Shown in pieces: positions 37,201-47,573 of a stretch of DNA of 64,000 nucleotides. The notes under the pieces are model-generated. The model was not told the origin of the DNA, ran no database searches, and worked only from the letters and a program-made list of their open reading frames with translations. The translations under genes were made by a program, and so were the position numbers. Source of the DNA: Amphibalanus amphitrite (taxonomy: Eukaryota > Arthropoda > Thecostraca > Balanomorpha > Balanidae); contig NW_024881615.1 in assembly GCF_019059575.1 (NCBI RefSeq), positions 620,001 to 684,000 on the forward strand. Reading direction: 5' to 3'. Positions within the stretch are counted from its first letter, which is position 1, and each line of letters opens with the position of its first letter.

Positions 37201-40200
37201 GCTGTCGGTTGACGCCGGTCAGACCGTGCAGCAGCACCTTGGTCAGCAGGTTCTTATCGTCAGAGACCAGCAGCAGGTGGTCGCGCCGGCCGGCCGCCAG
37301 GCAGCACTCGAGGATGGCGTCATCGGCCACGCGGCCCTCCATTCGACCGCGCGCCGCCGCCGCCTCCTCGGTCGTCTGGCCTGAGCGCCGCGGGCAAAGG
37401 CGAGCTCAGGATCATCGGATACCCAGAAGTGCAAAGTTACAAACAGATGTTTGAAAACAGAAGCTTGGCAAGTAGCTGAATTCCTGATTATCCACCTAAT
37501 ATCCGAAAGTGGTCAGCATCTCAGCAAGTTGATCTTTCGCTTTATCGTGTGAACTCGTTCACATCATGACAACTAGCCTACGATAGTGGGTTAATCATTA
37601 CCCTGACCTGTAGGCTGTAACCTCTTCGATTTTACGGTAACTGACCTCTGACAGCGGGATGACGCGCCTGGAGACACTCGAGCAGGAAATTGATGGCGGC
37701 GCGCGCCTTCGTGCAGACAGTGGGGTCACGTGAGGGCCCGTCCTGCTTCAGTCGATCCAGCTCCTGGACGACTACCCAGGGTATCAGCAGCTGAGGCCGC
37801 ATACCTGGACACAGACAAACATTAGCAACATGACGGAGAGCATTGCGGAAGAGGGAAACGGACCGATCTCATCGGAAAACAAGAAAAAATATTACACATA
37901 AGTCGATTCCGAAGAACAAACACGAATGACGAGCGTGCTATCTGACCAAGAACTAGAAAGTGAGGCCGACACAAACACAAACAAATTTTTATGTGCAAAA
38001 GCATGTCGCATCAGCCATCCTGGCTCGAGACGAACCTGAAATAACACTCCACGACCTTTAACCACAGCTCAAGAGTGCTCACCCTCTATGTATGATACAT
38101 AAGTCGATTCCGAAGAACAAACACGAATGACGAGCGTGCTATCGGACCAAGAACTACATAGAAAGACTGAGGCCGACACTAACACAAACAAATTTGTATG
38201 TGCAAAAGCATGTCGCACCAGTCATCCTGGCTCGTGACAAACCTGAAATAACACTCCACGACCTTTAACCACAGTTAAAGAGTGCTCACCCTCTATGAAC
38301 GAGTCTCGCAGGTCCAGCACGAAGCCCACGCCGTGGATCAGCACGTTCGTGTCCAGTACAACCGTGAGGTGTGTGGGCGCAGCCGGCTCGGCGGCCGGGG
38401 GAGCCGGCTGGGTGGGACTCCAGCCGGACTGAGGAGCCCCAGTACCGGCGGAGGCGAGCTGGTGACTCCAGGGCAGCTCGGCGACCGGGGCACCACCGTC
38501 GGCGTCCCGGACACAGGCGATCTGGCCGGAGTGAGGACGTGTCAATGAACGGAACCGTAACGCACGCATAAAGCGTAAAAACAGCAGCTTTGAACATATT
38601 TAGGCTAATACAATTTACATTTTACATGAAAGAAACCAGATTAATTTTAAAAGTTCAAATGCATTATGTGACTGAGCGTCTCGATTACATTAGGCTTAAA
38701 CTGCAGCTGAAACCAATGCAATATCAGAACATACACCCATCCGGAGTTCGAACGACCATCAGCTGCTGATGACACTAGCGCATAGCGACTTTCGGTCGCC
38801 AATCAAGGTGAACTCGCAAGTACTGTTCTAAATCTGTGGTCTACGCGTTTAACGTTGTTTAGCCGCGGGAACTGACCTGCGAGAGCACTTGGTCGTCGTT
38901 CAGGTCCGGCTCATCCAGCTCCATCAGTTCCTCCTCATCCAGCGCCTCCTCCTCTGGCGGGGGCGGGGGCGGTGGCGGGGGCGGCAGCAGGAGTGCAGGC
39001 GGCAGCAGTGGTGGTGGGAGCGGTGGCTGCAGCGTCGGAGGGGCCGGGGGAGGCGGCGGCGGAGGAGGCTGAGATGGAGGCTGCTGTGGGGGTAGCGGTG
39101 GCGGCAGTGGCGGCACGACAGTCTCCGCGCATATCGTCATGTCTGTAGCAGGCTGCTGCCGCCGCTGACTGGTTCCCACCGAGCCATTCACCCAGGAGGC
39201 CTCTGTCACAGCTGAGGCCGTGGCTGCCGCCCTCGCCGCCGCTGGGGAGCCGTCAGCGGGCGGCGCGGTGGGAGGGAGCGGCGGCACCACCGCCACCCGA
39301 GAAGGAGAGCCTGACGGAGCGGACCCATCAGCCCCCGGCACGGCGGACGGATGAGTCGGAGGGGCGCTTTGTGAAGGGACCCCCGGCTCCGAGACAGGCG
39401 GCCGCTTCGGGATGGTGTAGTGCTTGAGTGCGGCGCTGGGCTGCTGGGGGAGAGGCGGCACCGGAGGTTCCTGCGCCGGGCGTCTGGCTTTCGGCAATGG
39501 GATGTCGTCGTACAGCTGAGGACCCCTGCTGACCACCAGGCCACTTTTCTGGGCATTCAGAGCCCGTTTCGCTCCTGCTGTTGGAGTCTGTGTCGGCGCG
39601 GTGACCGCTCCCTTGGAGGGGGCGCCGGTCTGCGCGCCCTGAGCAGTCGTAGCCGGTACCGAGCCTGCACAGCTCGCCGCTTTGCTCGGTGGCGCAGAGT
39701 GAGAGCCGGACTTCTCAGGAGGTCGCCGTGCCTCAGTTCCACCGGCCGGGGACTGCGGTTTGCTGCTTGGAGCGATATACTGACTGGAGAAAGCATTGCT
39801 TTGACTGTCGATTCTAGCTCTGATTGCTGCTAACCTTTCTTGAATCTGTGATGCTTTTGTGACTGTCTGCTTCTGTGTCTTGTCATCAGTAGACTTTCCA
39901 GTGACTTTGGTTTTTCCTGGAAACAATTTGCCCCAAAGCTTGGATGCAGAAGCACCCACCTGAGATGCACGGATTTCGACCGCCGGCTTTTTCTTGTTGT
40001 TACCAGGCGGCGATTTCTGAGCGTGTTTAGTGGTTTCATCTTCCTTGCATGTGTCTGAAAAAGATCGTTTTCCCGATGATGTTGGCGAAGACAGTCCTTT
40101 CTGTTTCTTTGAGACAACTTTGTCAGATGAATCCTGTTTCAAATATTTTGAGGGTAGCTTAGCTGCTGTAGCCTCATCACTAGCTGAGTAGCACACTTCT

Positions 40201-40946
40201 GCTTCAGAATTGCAGTCCTTGAGGGTTGGCTTTGATAGTGGCAGCTTTCTTGCTGCTTTCAACACCATTCTGAATGGTTTTTGCTCTTGTTTTGTACAGC
40301 CATTAGATGACACTGCTGTTTCTGGACCAGTATCAGAGCTGGCAAGGTCCTTATCTTTTGCCTCAGAATTACTGGCCACAGGCTTAAACTTCTTAGATGG
40401 ACTTGTCTGAAACACAAAAATTGTCATTACAATGGTAAAAGGAAAAAAGATACATTCATGCTGTGCATTGAATGTATCATCATAGGCTCTAAAAAAACTC
40501 AGATATGCATTGAGATTGAACATCAGTACCACTATTGAGATCTGTCTATGCTTGTATCCTGCATGTATTTGTAGTTTATCATGGAATGAATTGCCAGTTA
40601 TGCACAAATGACAAATAAGTGATTTCATGCTTGATGAAACATCAGTAGAAAAAGATAACCAGTGACTTTACATGTTAAAGAGAGTAACAAATCAATCAAA
40701 TCCTGGTTGCATGCACAGTACCTGTACCATCATTTTGTGGCTTATAAAAGTACAATATAAAAGCACTTAAAACAACATGCTTACATTTTCAAGTTGTTTG
40801 AGCCCACGCTCAAAGGCCAGCACTTCAGGAAGACTCCAGAGTGATATTTTCCTGCTGGGGTTGCAGAAATACTCTTTTCCTTTTTGAGAGCGAGATGTCT
40901 TGATAACCCATCCCTCAGGCAAAGACCCAATTACAGAATTATCCAT
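31276..40946 (-). CDS. SWT1: SWT1, PIN-domain RNA endoribonuclease with WW-like N-terminus
   Basis: Eleven coding exons: 40946-40785, 40406-38877, 38521-38290, 37804-37646, 37380-37174, 36885-36806, 36398-36221, 35856-35355, 32218-32078, 31864-31712 and 31354-31276. Total 3,423 nt, 1,140 residues, all phases joining. Residues ~8-45 form a WW-like domain (LPEGWVIKTSRSQKGKEYF..). The 510-residue exon 2 is basic and low-complexity, ending in long proline runs and an acidic stretch. The PIN domain (~616-765) shows the acidic set: Asp621 in VVLDTNVLIHG, Glu656 in LIPWVVVQELDRLK, Asp714/715 in VADDAILECC and Asp735/736 in LLVSDDKNL. The C-terminal third matches the helical SWT1 tail only loosely. 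Family role: perinuclear endonuclease destroying defective nuclear pre-mRNPs. The 3 kb intron 8 houses a TTAA-flanked element, and a stop in frame at the exon 8 donor (TGGTAA) could give a short isoform. Confidence 0.86.
32491..35101. mobile_element. TTAA-flanked element with G-run/C-run ends, in SWT1 intron 8
   Basis: The left end is TTAACACACGCACTGCAG (32491) and the right end CTGCAGTGCGCGTGTTAA (35101): inverted repeats bounded by TTAA, the target of piggyBac-type transposons. Just inside each end lies a poly-G/poly-C hairpin around GAAAACAAC (32535-32572, 35056-35084) and GAAAACGGCG-like sequence. It also contains TGACCT/AGGTCA-rich sequence (32640-32900, 34590-34950) and a LINE fragment. 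No transposase is seen. Confidence 0.7.
33005..34590 (-). mobile_element. 5'-truncated LINE with intact reverse transcriptase fragment
   Basis: The minus-strand frame from ~34590 to 33231 reads through the C-terminal two thirds of a non-LTR reverse transcriptase: HKSGDIDNPSNFRPISLL, TSIDLSRAFDSVDHDVLL (catalytic Asp), GVPQGSLVGPILFSI and the YADDTQLL active site, followed by a thumb-like tail. Upstream endonuclease sequence is absent. A (TTGAAC)n-like tract at 33005-33036 follows the stop by ~195 bp and resembles the short tandem-repeat tail of CR1/jockey-like LINEs. It is nested in the TTAA-flanked element inside a SWT1 intron, in the same strand as the gene. Confidence 0.88.
37896..38297 (-). 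repeat. ~200-bp tandem duplication including the SWT1 exon 3 splice donor
   Basis: Copy B (38097-38297) spans the last 8 bp of exon 3, its donor and the first part of intron 3. Copy A (37896-38090) repeats it with few differences, including CATAGAGG|GTGAGCACTC. Small indels make the offset 201-207 bp. Confidence 0.92.
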
Positions 40947-40959
40947 TTTTTAATTCAAG

Positions 40960-42480
40960 ATAATCATTTAATTTATATTTTAATACTGACCTACATAGCT
41001 TGTCTCCTGAAACAAAATCAATTAAACTTTCAACCAATTATTCTGTGTGTGTTCACTGTTCAGGATGGTGATAAAGATATCTGGCCATCTGGGGGCCAGG
41101 GGGGGGGGGCAGAAGTATGTACAAATCCATGGGTATGGCTAGCTAGCTTACACGCTACACGCTAGCTGGAGTATGGCTCCCAAATATCTGGAAAAACACA
41201 ACACTTACATACAGAACAGAGATCCCACAAGTATATAAATTCTGATGAAACATAAACCACACATTGTTTCCCGCAGAGCTAAGCAAAGAAAAAGTAAACA
41301 TTTGTTCAAATTGATAGTGACATTAAAGGGAACTTGCATGAGTTTCTGGAATCAGAAAAAAAATGTTCAAAGACTATGACTCAATGTTTTGAGCCGTGGT
41401 GCTGACTGGATTATTTGCCAGCTGGCGCTGTATGCTGGTGCAAGCAGAGCTTATTATATATCAATGTTAGGCATAAAAGACTAAATATCTCTGTCAATTT
41501 CTGTATTCAAAGCCATTTTTGTGTTTATATCTATCCACTACTATGCTTATATGTAAAAGCACAGTAGGTACGTACCTATCACATATTGCCAGCTAGCCAG
41601 CTAGCTGACGCAATCCAGATATTACCGAGGCCCAATGTTTTTAGTCAAGAATATCTTGCTGGTTGTCTGGTTCTGTAAATGTTAACTGTTAAGAGTGGCA
41701 GTGCTTTGACAAAACAAAAATATGGGCATGACCCCTGCATTGAAAAATACTACCTACTGATACGCTAATCCAGTCCCAGAGGTATCAGAGGCCTCACAAT
41801 TAATCATTATCATCAACGCAATGTGAATGCTGAGATCATGAGATGAGATGAACTGACTTTCACCCAGTAGGTATCAATAATTTCGCAATTCCAATTCCAC
41901 CCCACACGGCGAATGGCGATGTTGTTGATTTTTTGTGTGTTACCACGTTTACCAAGCTGGCAATAATTGAAGATATTTTAGCCTGATCCCTTTCATAAAA
42001 GGAAAGGCATGTTTCGCTCAATTCGCCAGTACAATTGGTTTATTTTATGAACTCACGCTTTCACTAACTGTAAAGTGTAAGTTAGAACATGTATCTAAAT
42101 GCAATAGCTGCGCAGTATCTGCCTACATTTTTTGAAGTCCAGCTATTCTTTTGGCCTCCATATCAGAATTAAATACATTACTTTTTAATTTTATTTTTAG
42201 CTATTTTGCGCAACTTAAATAGATAAGCACGTAGAAAATAATAATAAGTTAAGAAACGCGTGGTAACGTAAGGAAGATGGCGCATTATTTCATTTGTGAC
42301 GCAGCAGAAACGACCAGTAAAGAAACGAGAACGACAGTTATTTCGGTTTGATTTCAAGTCGGGTTGGGGATGAAATCGTAAATAGATTAGAAGAATAATA
42401 AATACCTTAACATATTCATTCTATAAGGCTCAGAATAACTATAAGACACAACTTCAAATCGAAATTAGCATCAAGAAGCC
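40960..42480. other. Upstream region of SWT1
   Basis: AT-rich, with GCTAGCT repeats near 41140-41170 and 41590. No coding signal. The SWT1 promoter probably lies here. Confidence 0.4.
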
Positions 42481-42485
42481 GCAAA

Positions 42486-42501
42486 ATGTGTAACAATCAA
42501 G
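42486..42501 (+). CDS. Weak candidate first coding exon on plus strand
   Basis: ATGTGTAACAATCAAG (MCNNQ, phase 1) is followed by a perfect GTAAGT donor and sits on the promoter side of SWT1, as expected for a divergent gene. I could not find a downstream exon that continues it, so this may be chance. Confidence 0.15.
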
Positions 42502-42509
42502 GTAAGTTT

Positions 42510-45280
42510 GCGTCGGTCTCCACTCTGGCTCTCTTCAACAGTTCTCAACGCCTTGTTGGGGCGCCATCCATAATGTGTTCCAGAATGTCCAACGTTTGTA
42601 GTTACAGAAAGTCTGGAAATGCATGGATAATGTGACTGACCTAAGTCAATCCGCTGTTCTGGTGGTTCTGGTCATGTTCTCGAGCAATACGTAAGTCGTT
42701 GGTCCGTCGGTTGGTCCGAGCTCATTTTGATTTAGGTTCTAGGGTCGTGAAGTTTTTAGAGAAGATGTGAATTTGAATAAGGGAGGTGCTGAAAGTATCG
42801 TCACGACCCGCCGCATTTAACACGAGTTATTCCCAAAGACTGGGGGGGGGGGGGGTCCGTTCAACCCCCTTTACCTAAGTGCGAGGGTTAAGATCGTTCT
42901 GCCGGCCTATTAACATGCCTTCCGAGTTCCGATAGAAAGAGGCTGGCGTTCTGATTCTGATCCATAAGCTAGTCTCGGTGCCGGTGGTTCTGGTGATTCT
43001 GAATCTGGTGTCAGCCCCCCCCCCCGTACATCACGCTCAACAAATTTCAAGTGTCGCTGACGACCAACTATCACCCGAGGCAGCCGCCCACTTCACTTTT
43101 TTGACTTACCTACTGCACTTTCCCAGACTCGGTTGCAATGGGACCTAGACCAAAGTATTATGGGCTGCAACTGCACGCCGGTCATATTTATAGTCACCGT
43201 GGCACCGGGCACGCCGTTTATGGTCGCGTCTAACTCTGGTCTCTCCCAATTGGATTGATTGAGACCGCTGTTTGGTTTGAGGGTGGTGATGCAGGGTGCC
43301 TTGATCGTCCCATCGTTTCTTCCCGAGAGCGAGCGCCCCAGATCGCTCCTCCAAAAGATTATTCATTGGGCCGAACTTTGACTTCTGTAGCTAGCTGTCA
43401 CCTCCAGGACTGAGGAGTGCAGAATCGATGGATTTTTGGTGACTCCGACTGCGCCTCCAACTTCCAAAAATCAACTCCGATTCCGGCTCCGACTACGGGG
43501 GCAGAATTGTCGCGACTCCGACTTCGTAGCCCTGGCTCAGCATTTGTGACCACGAGCGGAGTGATCTTTCTCTCCTCTGCTCTGAGACATAACAGTCATC
43601 TTCGTAACCCAGACTGCCTTCACAGTTCGTTTTAGCCTGCGTCACGCTGGGGGGCGGGGGAGGGCCAGTCTCGAGACTGAGCAGTGAGCACCTACAATAT
43701 TTTGCAATTTGCAATATCTAGACCAGCATTTTTGCAGATGTCGGTGTCCATAATCGGTGTGAAACACTGTGAAGTATGTTTTGCTGCATCAGCTTTGTAT
43801 CGGCTGTCCAGACCGTTTCATCGTGGCCGGGTCCTCCCGTATCGTTGCATTGCAGGTGCCATCGCCCCTTCTCAGCCTCTATCCCATAATCTGGTCTGTG
43901 TAGACGGCAAACAGGTATCTCGCTGACCCCAGGTGCAATGTTTTGGTACGTCGCGACAACTTTTTAAGTGGCGTTTCAGTTTGTTACACTGCAACTGGCG
44001 ACCGACGGCTCTGCGGTCTGTAAGCCCCCTCAATCCTCATAGCCCGCTTATCGCAACGTCCTGACCGCCGACTTTCTCCTTATTTAAAAAAAAGATGTGT
44101 TCTTTGGAAAGGATTCGGTCGCGCTCTCACTTCTGATCTGTGTCTCGATTGGTAGTATCGTGGAGAAGAGAAGCAATATACGTTTTTGGTAATAATAAAT
44201 TTTGTTGTTTTAGGTTATGCACTTAACTTGGCATCATTACTGATGAAGTTCAATTATGCTGTGAGAGGTTGAGTGCCGCAGTCTTACTAGTTTGAATTTC
44301 CGTTGCATGTACCTATCTGGTCGGGATTGGTTGCGTGGTGGATGACAGCAGCCAACAATTACAAAGCAAACGTTTGTGCTGATTTCAGATAAATTAAAGG
44401 TCTTTCCGTCAGTTACAACCTGTTTTTGGTTTTTGCAAGTCATTGTGACTGGTGTCTGCTAACCACATTCCGTTACGCTCGCCGTTGCATCAGTTTCTAG
44501 GTGGATATGAATCATGGCCGACATACGTCCACCGACATACGCGAACGGTGAACTTGTGGTTTATCGTTCAATTCATCATCATTCACTCGATCTCCTTCAT
44601 GTCCTTCTACCCGTCCTTTACACCAACCCTAATCCACTGGATCTAAAGAGATAAGCAAAATATATTGCGATTTGCGAATACTAATAAAGCCAGGGTTTTG
44701 GTGTTTGTTTATTTTTCCAACTAAACAAACAAACAAACTGTTCACGAACAATTGTGTTCGCGGACAAATGACGTCATCAGCCAAATTTTGGTAGGGGAAG
44801 TTATGGTAATTTGGCCGCGTTTTTTAGAAAACGATGTAACTTAAAATTGACAACACATTTCTGCATTTTCTCAACGCTGGCAGGTGTCGCATTCATTCTA
44901 ATTTACTGGACAGTGAACTTGAAATGATAGAGTAATTACTTATATTGTAATTGTGACGTATTACAAAGGTCTGCAGGGCGGCCAAATTACCCCACTAGCA
45001 GGGTTATTTGGCCGGGGGTGTGGGGCAATTTGGCCGGTGTTAGTTTGAGGCCGAGATTTTTTGTTATAGGCGAGTCAGCTTCGCATTCAGCGATGACGTG
45101 TGTCCTACGACGCATCTGACGCATTTCGGAGGTTGACTTAACCAATTACAGGGGTCGAAAATTGTCAAAATAGTGGCTCTATATGCGATCACAGTTTTTT
45201 AACGAATAATTTTTGAAGCAATCAAGCTAGGTCAAAACTAAAAGATTCATCGTAATTCTCTCGTCAGTCCGCATCAAAAT
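42510..45280. other. Repeat-rich gene-poor stretch
   Basis: It holds a poly-G/CCCCC hairpin ending in TTAA (42840-42891), a GACTCC-rich dispersed repeat (~43425-43530) and AAACAAACAAAC/TGTTCACGAACA sequence near 44710-44760. A 64-codon frame (44452-44646) with a hydrophobic end (WFIVQFIIIHSISFM) lacks an ATG; I do not support it as a gene. Confidence 0.4.
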
Positions 45281-45284
45281 ATAT

Positions 45285-46100
45285 GTGTTGACCTCGAGAG
45301 GTCAAGGTCAAAGGTTGACTTAAGGTCACGCTACCTCAAGTCGCTTGACCTCAAGGTCACGTGATTTCAAGGTCATCATGCATATCATTCGATGCGCCTT
45401 GACGAGCTGAACACAATGAGACCATTTGCGCGGCTGTATCTTTTTTCTGTTAGGATTTATTAGCAAAAAAAAAAAAAAACGTTTGGTTGTCTTTGATGAC
45501 GTCACCTGCTCTTACAGCTGTCCAATAGGAAATAAGGCATCAAGGTAGTCAAAGTTGGTCATGAATTATGTCACTTATGGTATAATTGACCATGACAACT
45601 CGGCCGTCCCAGCAAAGCGACCCTGAGCCAAGTTGCCCCGGTACTAGCGGGCGTTCCCGAACGTTCATGAACTGTTTGCAAACACGGTAACCAGGGGGTG
45701 GATAAGACCACCTCCTAAGCCGTTTTGCTTTTAATCGAGCTAGAACCTTGCATAAAAGTAGGGCGTTTGCGGCGCTACGAGATACAGTGGCTGTTATCCG
45801 ATTTTAAGGTCTTAGGCTAAACGGTGACCCCTGGGTCAGGTCAAAGTCAAGTGCCCCAAAATAGAAGCTTGTTTTTTTTTTGGTAAATAACTTCGCCACA
45901 CATGGGGTCAGAGCCGTGATTGTGGCACCATCGTGCCCGTAGGGGCCAGTCGAATGCCATATGCCTACTTTTGTTTGGGTTAGGTCATTTTATATATCGA
46001 CTTCAGGTCAAGGTCAGATCAGATCAAAGCCACTCGGTTCACAAAACTGCTTGGAGGGTGTTAGGCTGCATATCATTCGATATGGCAGTTCGTTCTGAGT
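45285..46100. repeat. TGACCT/AGGTCA-rich dispersed repeat
   Basis: Multiple GGTCAAGGTCA and TGACCTCAAGGTCA strings are followed by GCATATCATTCGATGCGCC (45381) and GCATATCATTCGATATGGC (46068). The same core recurs at 32820 (reverse) and 32910. Confidence 0.75.
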
Positions 46101-46689
46101 CAGTAGATGACTCAACCGACTCGCTAACTCAATTTGTTCGGGGGTTATTGGCGAAACTCCCAATGCACCTAACAACCTAAGTGACGTCTTATATGACGTC
46201 ATGCAAGGTCCGAAATGCACAATTTAAGCTTCAGCATTGTAATGTAAGAGCATTATAAATTACGAATCCGTGTGCTTGAGATACGGTTGGCGCATTTTCA
46301 CATGTAAAACATGCTTTCAACCGTGTGTGTCACTGTATGAGAAAAATAAAGCGAAATATAGGTATATAAGAAACGATTACTTGTTCATGAACGCTCATGA
46401 ACGTTCACTAACTGCTCATGAACAGAGCATTGCTCGTGAACATGTGACCTTGAATGAAGGACTTCGTTAACTATCAAATAAACAAATAACCATTGTTCAC
46501 GAACTGTTCACAACAAATATCCAAACATCAAACACTGAATAAATCCGATAGCCCAGTATGTTCGATGGGGCGAGTAAGTGCGAAATGGTAAATAGTCAGG
46601 ATGAACCAAAAGAGCCGAAATGAGCAATGCCACCAATTACCAAACCAGTATAACGCCTTTTGGGGCGACTAACGGAGCGAGCGAGGGGG

Positions 46690-47290
46690 TGAGTCTTGCA
46701 CGTGCGAAATTTCGAGGGGGTACCTCCAACTGACTTGTGCACGGCACCCTACTGACCGGTTTCTAGCGATGTGCCAAATTTGAGCACAATCGGCCCAGCC
46801 GTTCTCGAGATCTGGAAGTGGCACCCTGCACGTGCGCACGTGCAAAATGGGTCCCAACTGACTTGTGCACGGCACCCTACTAACTGGTCCCTAATCGTGT
46901 ACCAAATTTGAGCGCCATCGGTCCAGCCGTTCTCGAGATCTGGAAACGACCCCTGCACGTGCGCACGTGCAGCAGCACCCCAACTCTGGCACATGGATAT
47001 GCAGTGCCTAGTGGGTGCCTATCTACATGCCAACTTTCAGCGCAATCGGCCAAGTAGTTACCGAGATATTGCAACAATTACAAAACTGACACCTCTTCGT
47101 TTTGCACGTGGCACGTGCATAAGGGGTCATCCACATGCATCGGGAATAGTCCAATACTTGGTAGAAGGAATGAAGCTACCCTACAAAATTTACCGCGTGT
47201 AAATCGGTCAAGTGGTTGCTGAGATATAAGCCTCGCAAAAGCGTCCGCACGGCCGGCCGGCCGGCCGGCCGGCCGGCCGGCCGGCCGCTC
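46690..47290. repeat. 127-bp tandem repeat with CACGTGC palindromes, ending in (CCGG)n
   Basis: AACTGACTTGTGCACGGCAC recurs at 46728 and 46855. Each unit carries ATTTGAGC.CCATCGG(C/T)CCAGCCG, CTCGAGATCTGGAA and GCACGTGCGCACGTGC. A degraded third unit and a (CCGG)n run (47251-47287) follow. GGAGCGAGCGAG at 46675 and its inverse near 47328-47347 may mark element ends. Confidence 0.8.
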
Positions 47291-47573
47291 ATACTCAGAA
47301 ATTTCTGTTAATCTAAGGAAAGACTACGCTCGCTTCGCTCGCTCCGTAATCAGTGGCTTGCTGGAGCAAAACAAGCCAAAGTACCAAAAGAATCCATGCC
47401 AAAACATAATCAAAGGAAGCCAAATTCAGGCATCGGAATGTGACATCCGAAACAGAGGAAACGAATCGTAATATCGAAACGTCCAAAAGTGCCGAAAACA
47501 GATTGAGTCGAATCCACACAAGCGAGATGAGACAACTGGTCGAATCACGCTGGCAGATACCGTGCCACGACCG

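Noticed and set aside
44452-44646. Small membrane protein gene (hydrophobic C-terminus)
   Set aside because: No ATG in frame, and the candidate acceptor does not join in phase to the MCNNQ exon at 42486.
44700-46520. Another TIR element bounded by TTGTTTATT/AAACAAATAA and TGTTCACGAAC
   Set aside because: The shared motifs are in the same orientation or too short and AT-rich; boundaries not convincing.
46690-47000. CRISPR-like array
   Set aside because: Units are long (~127 bp), few, and in a eukaryotic repeat context; there is no repeat-spacer structure.
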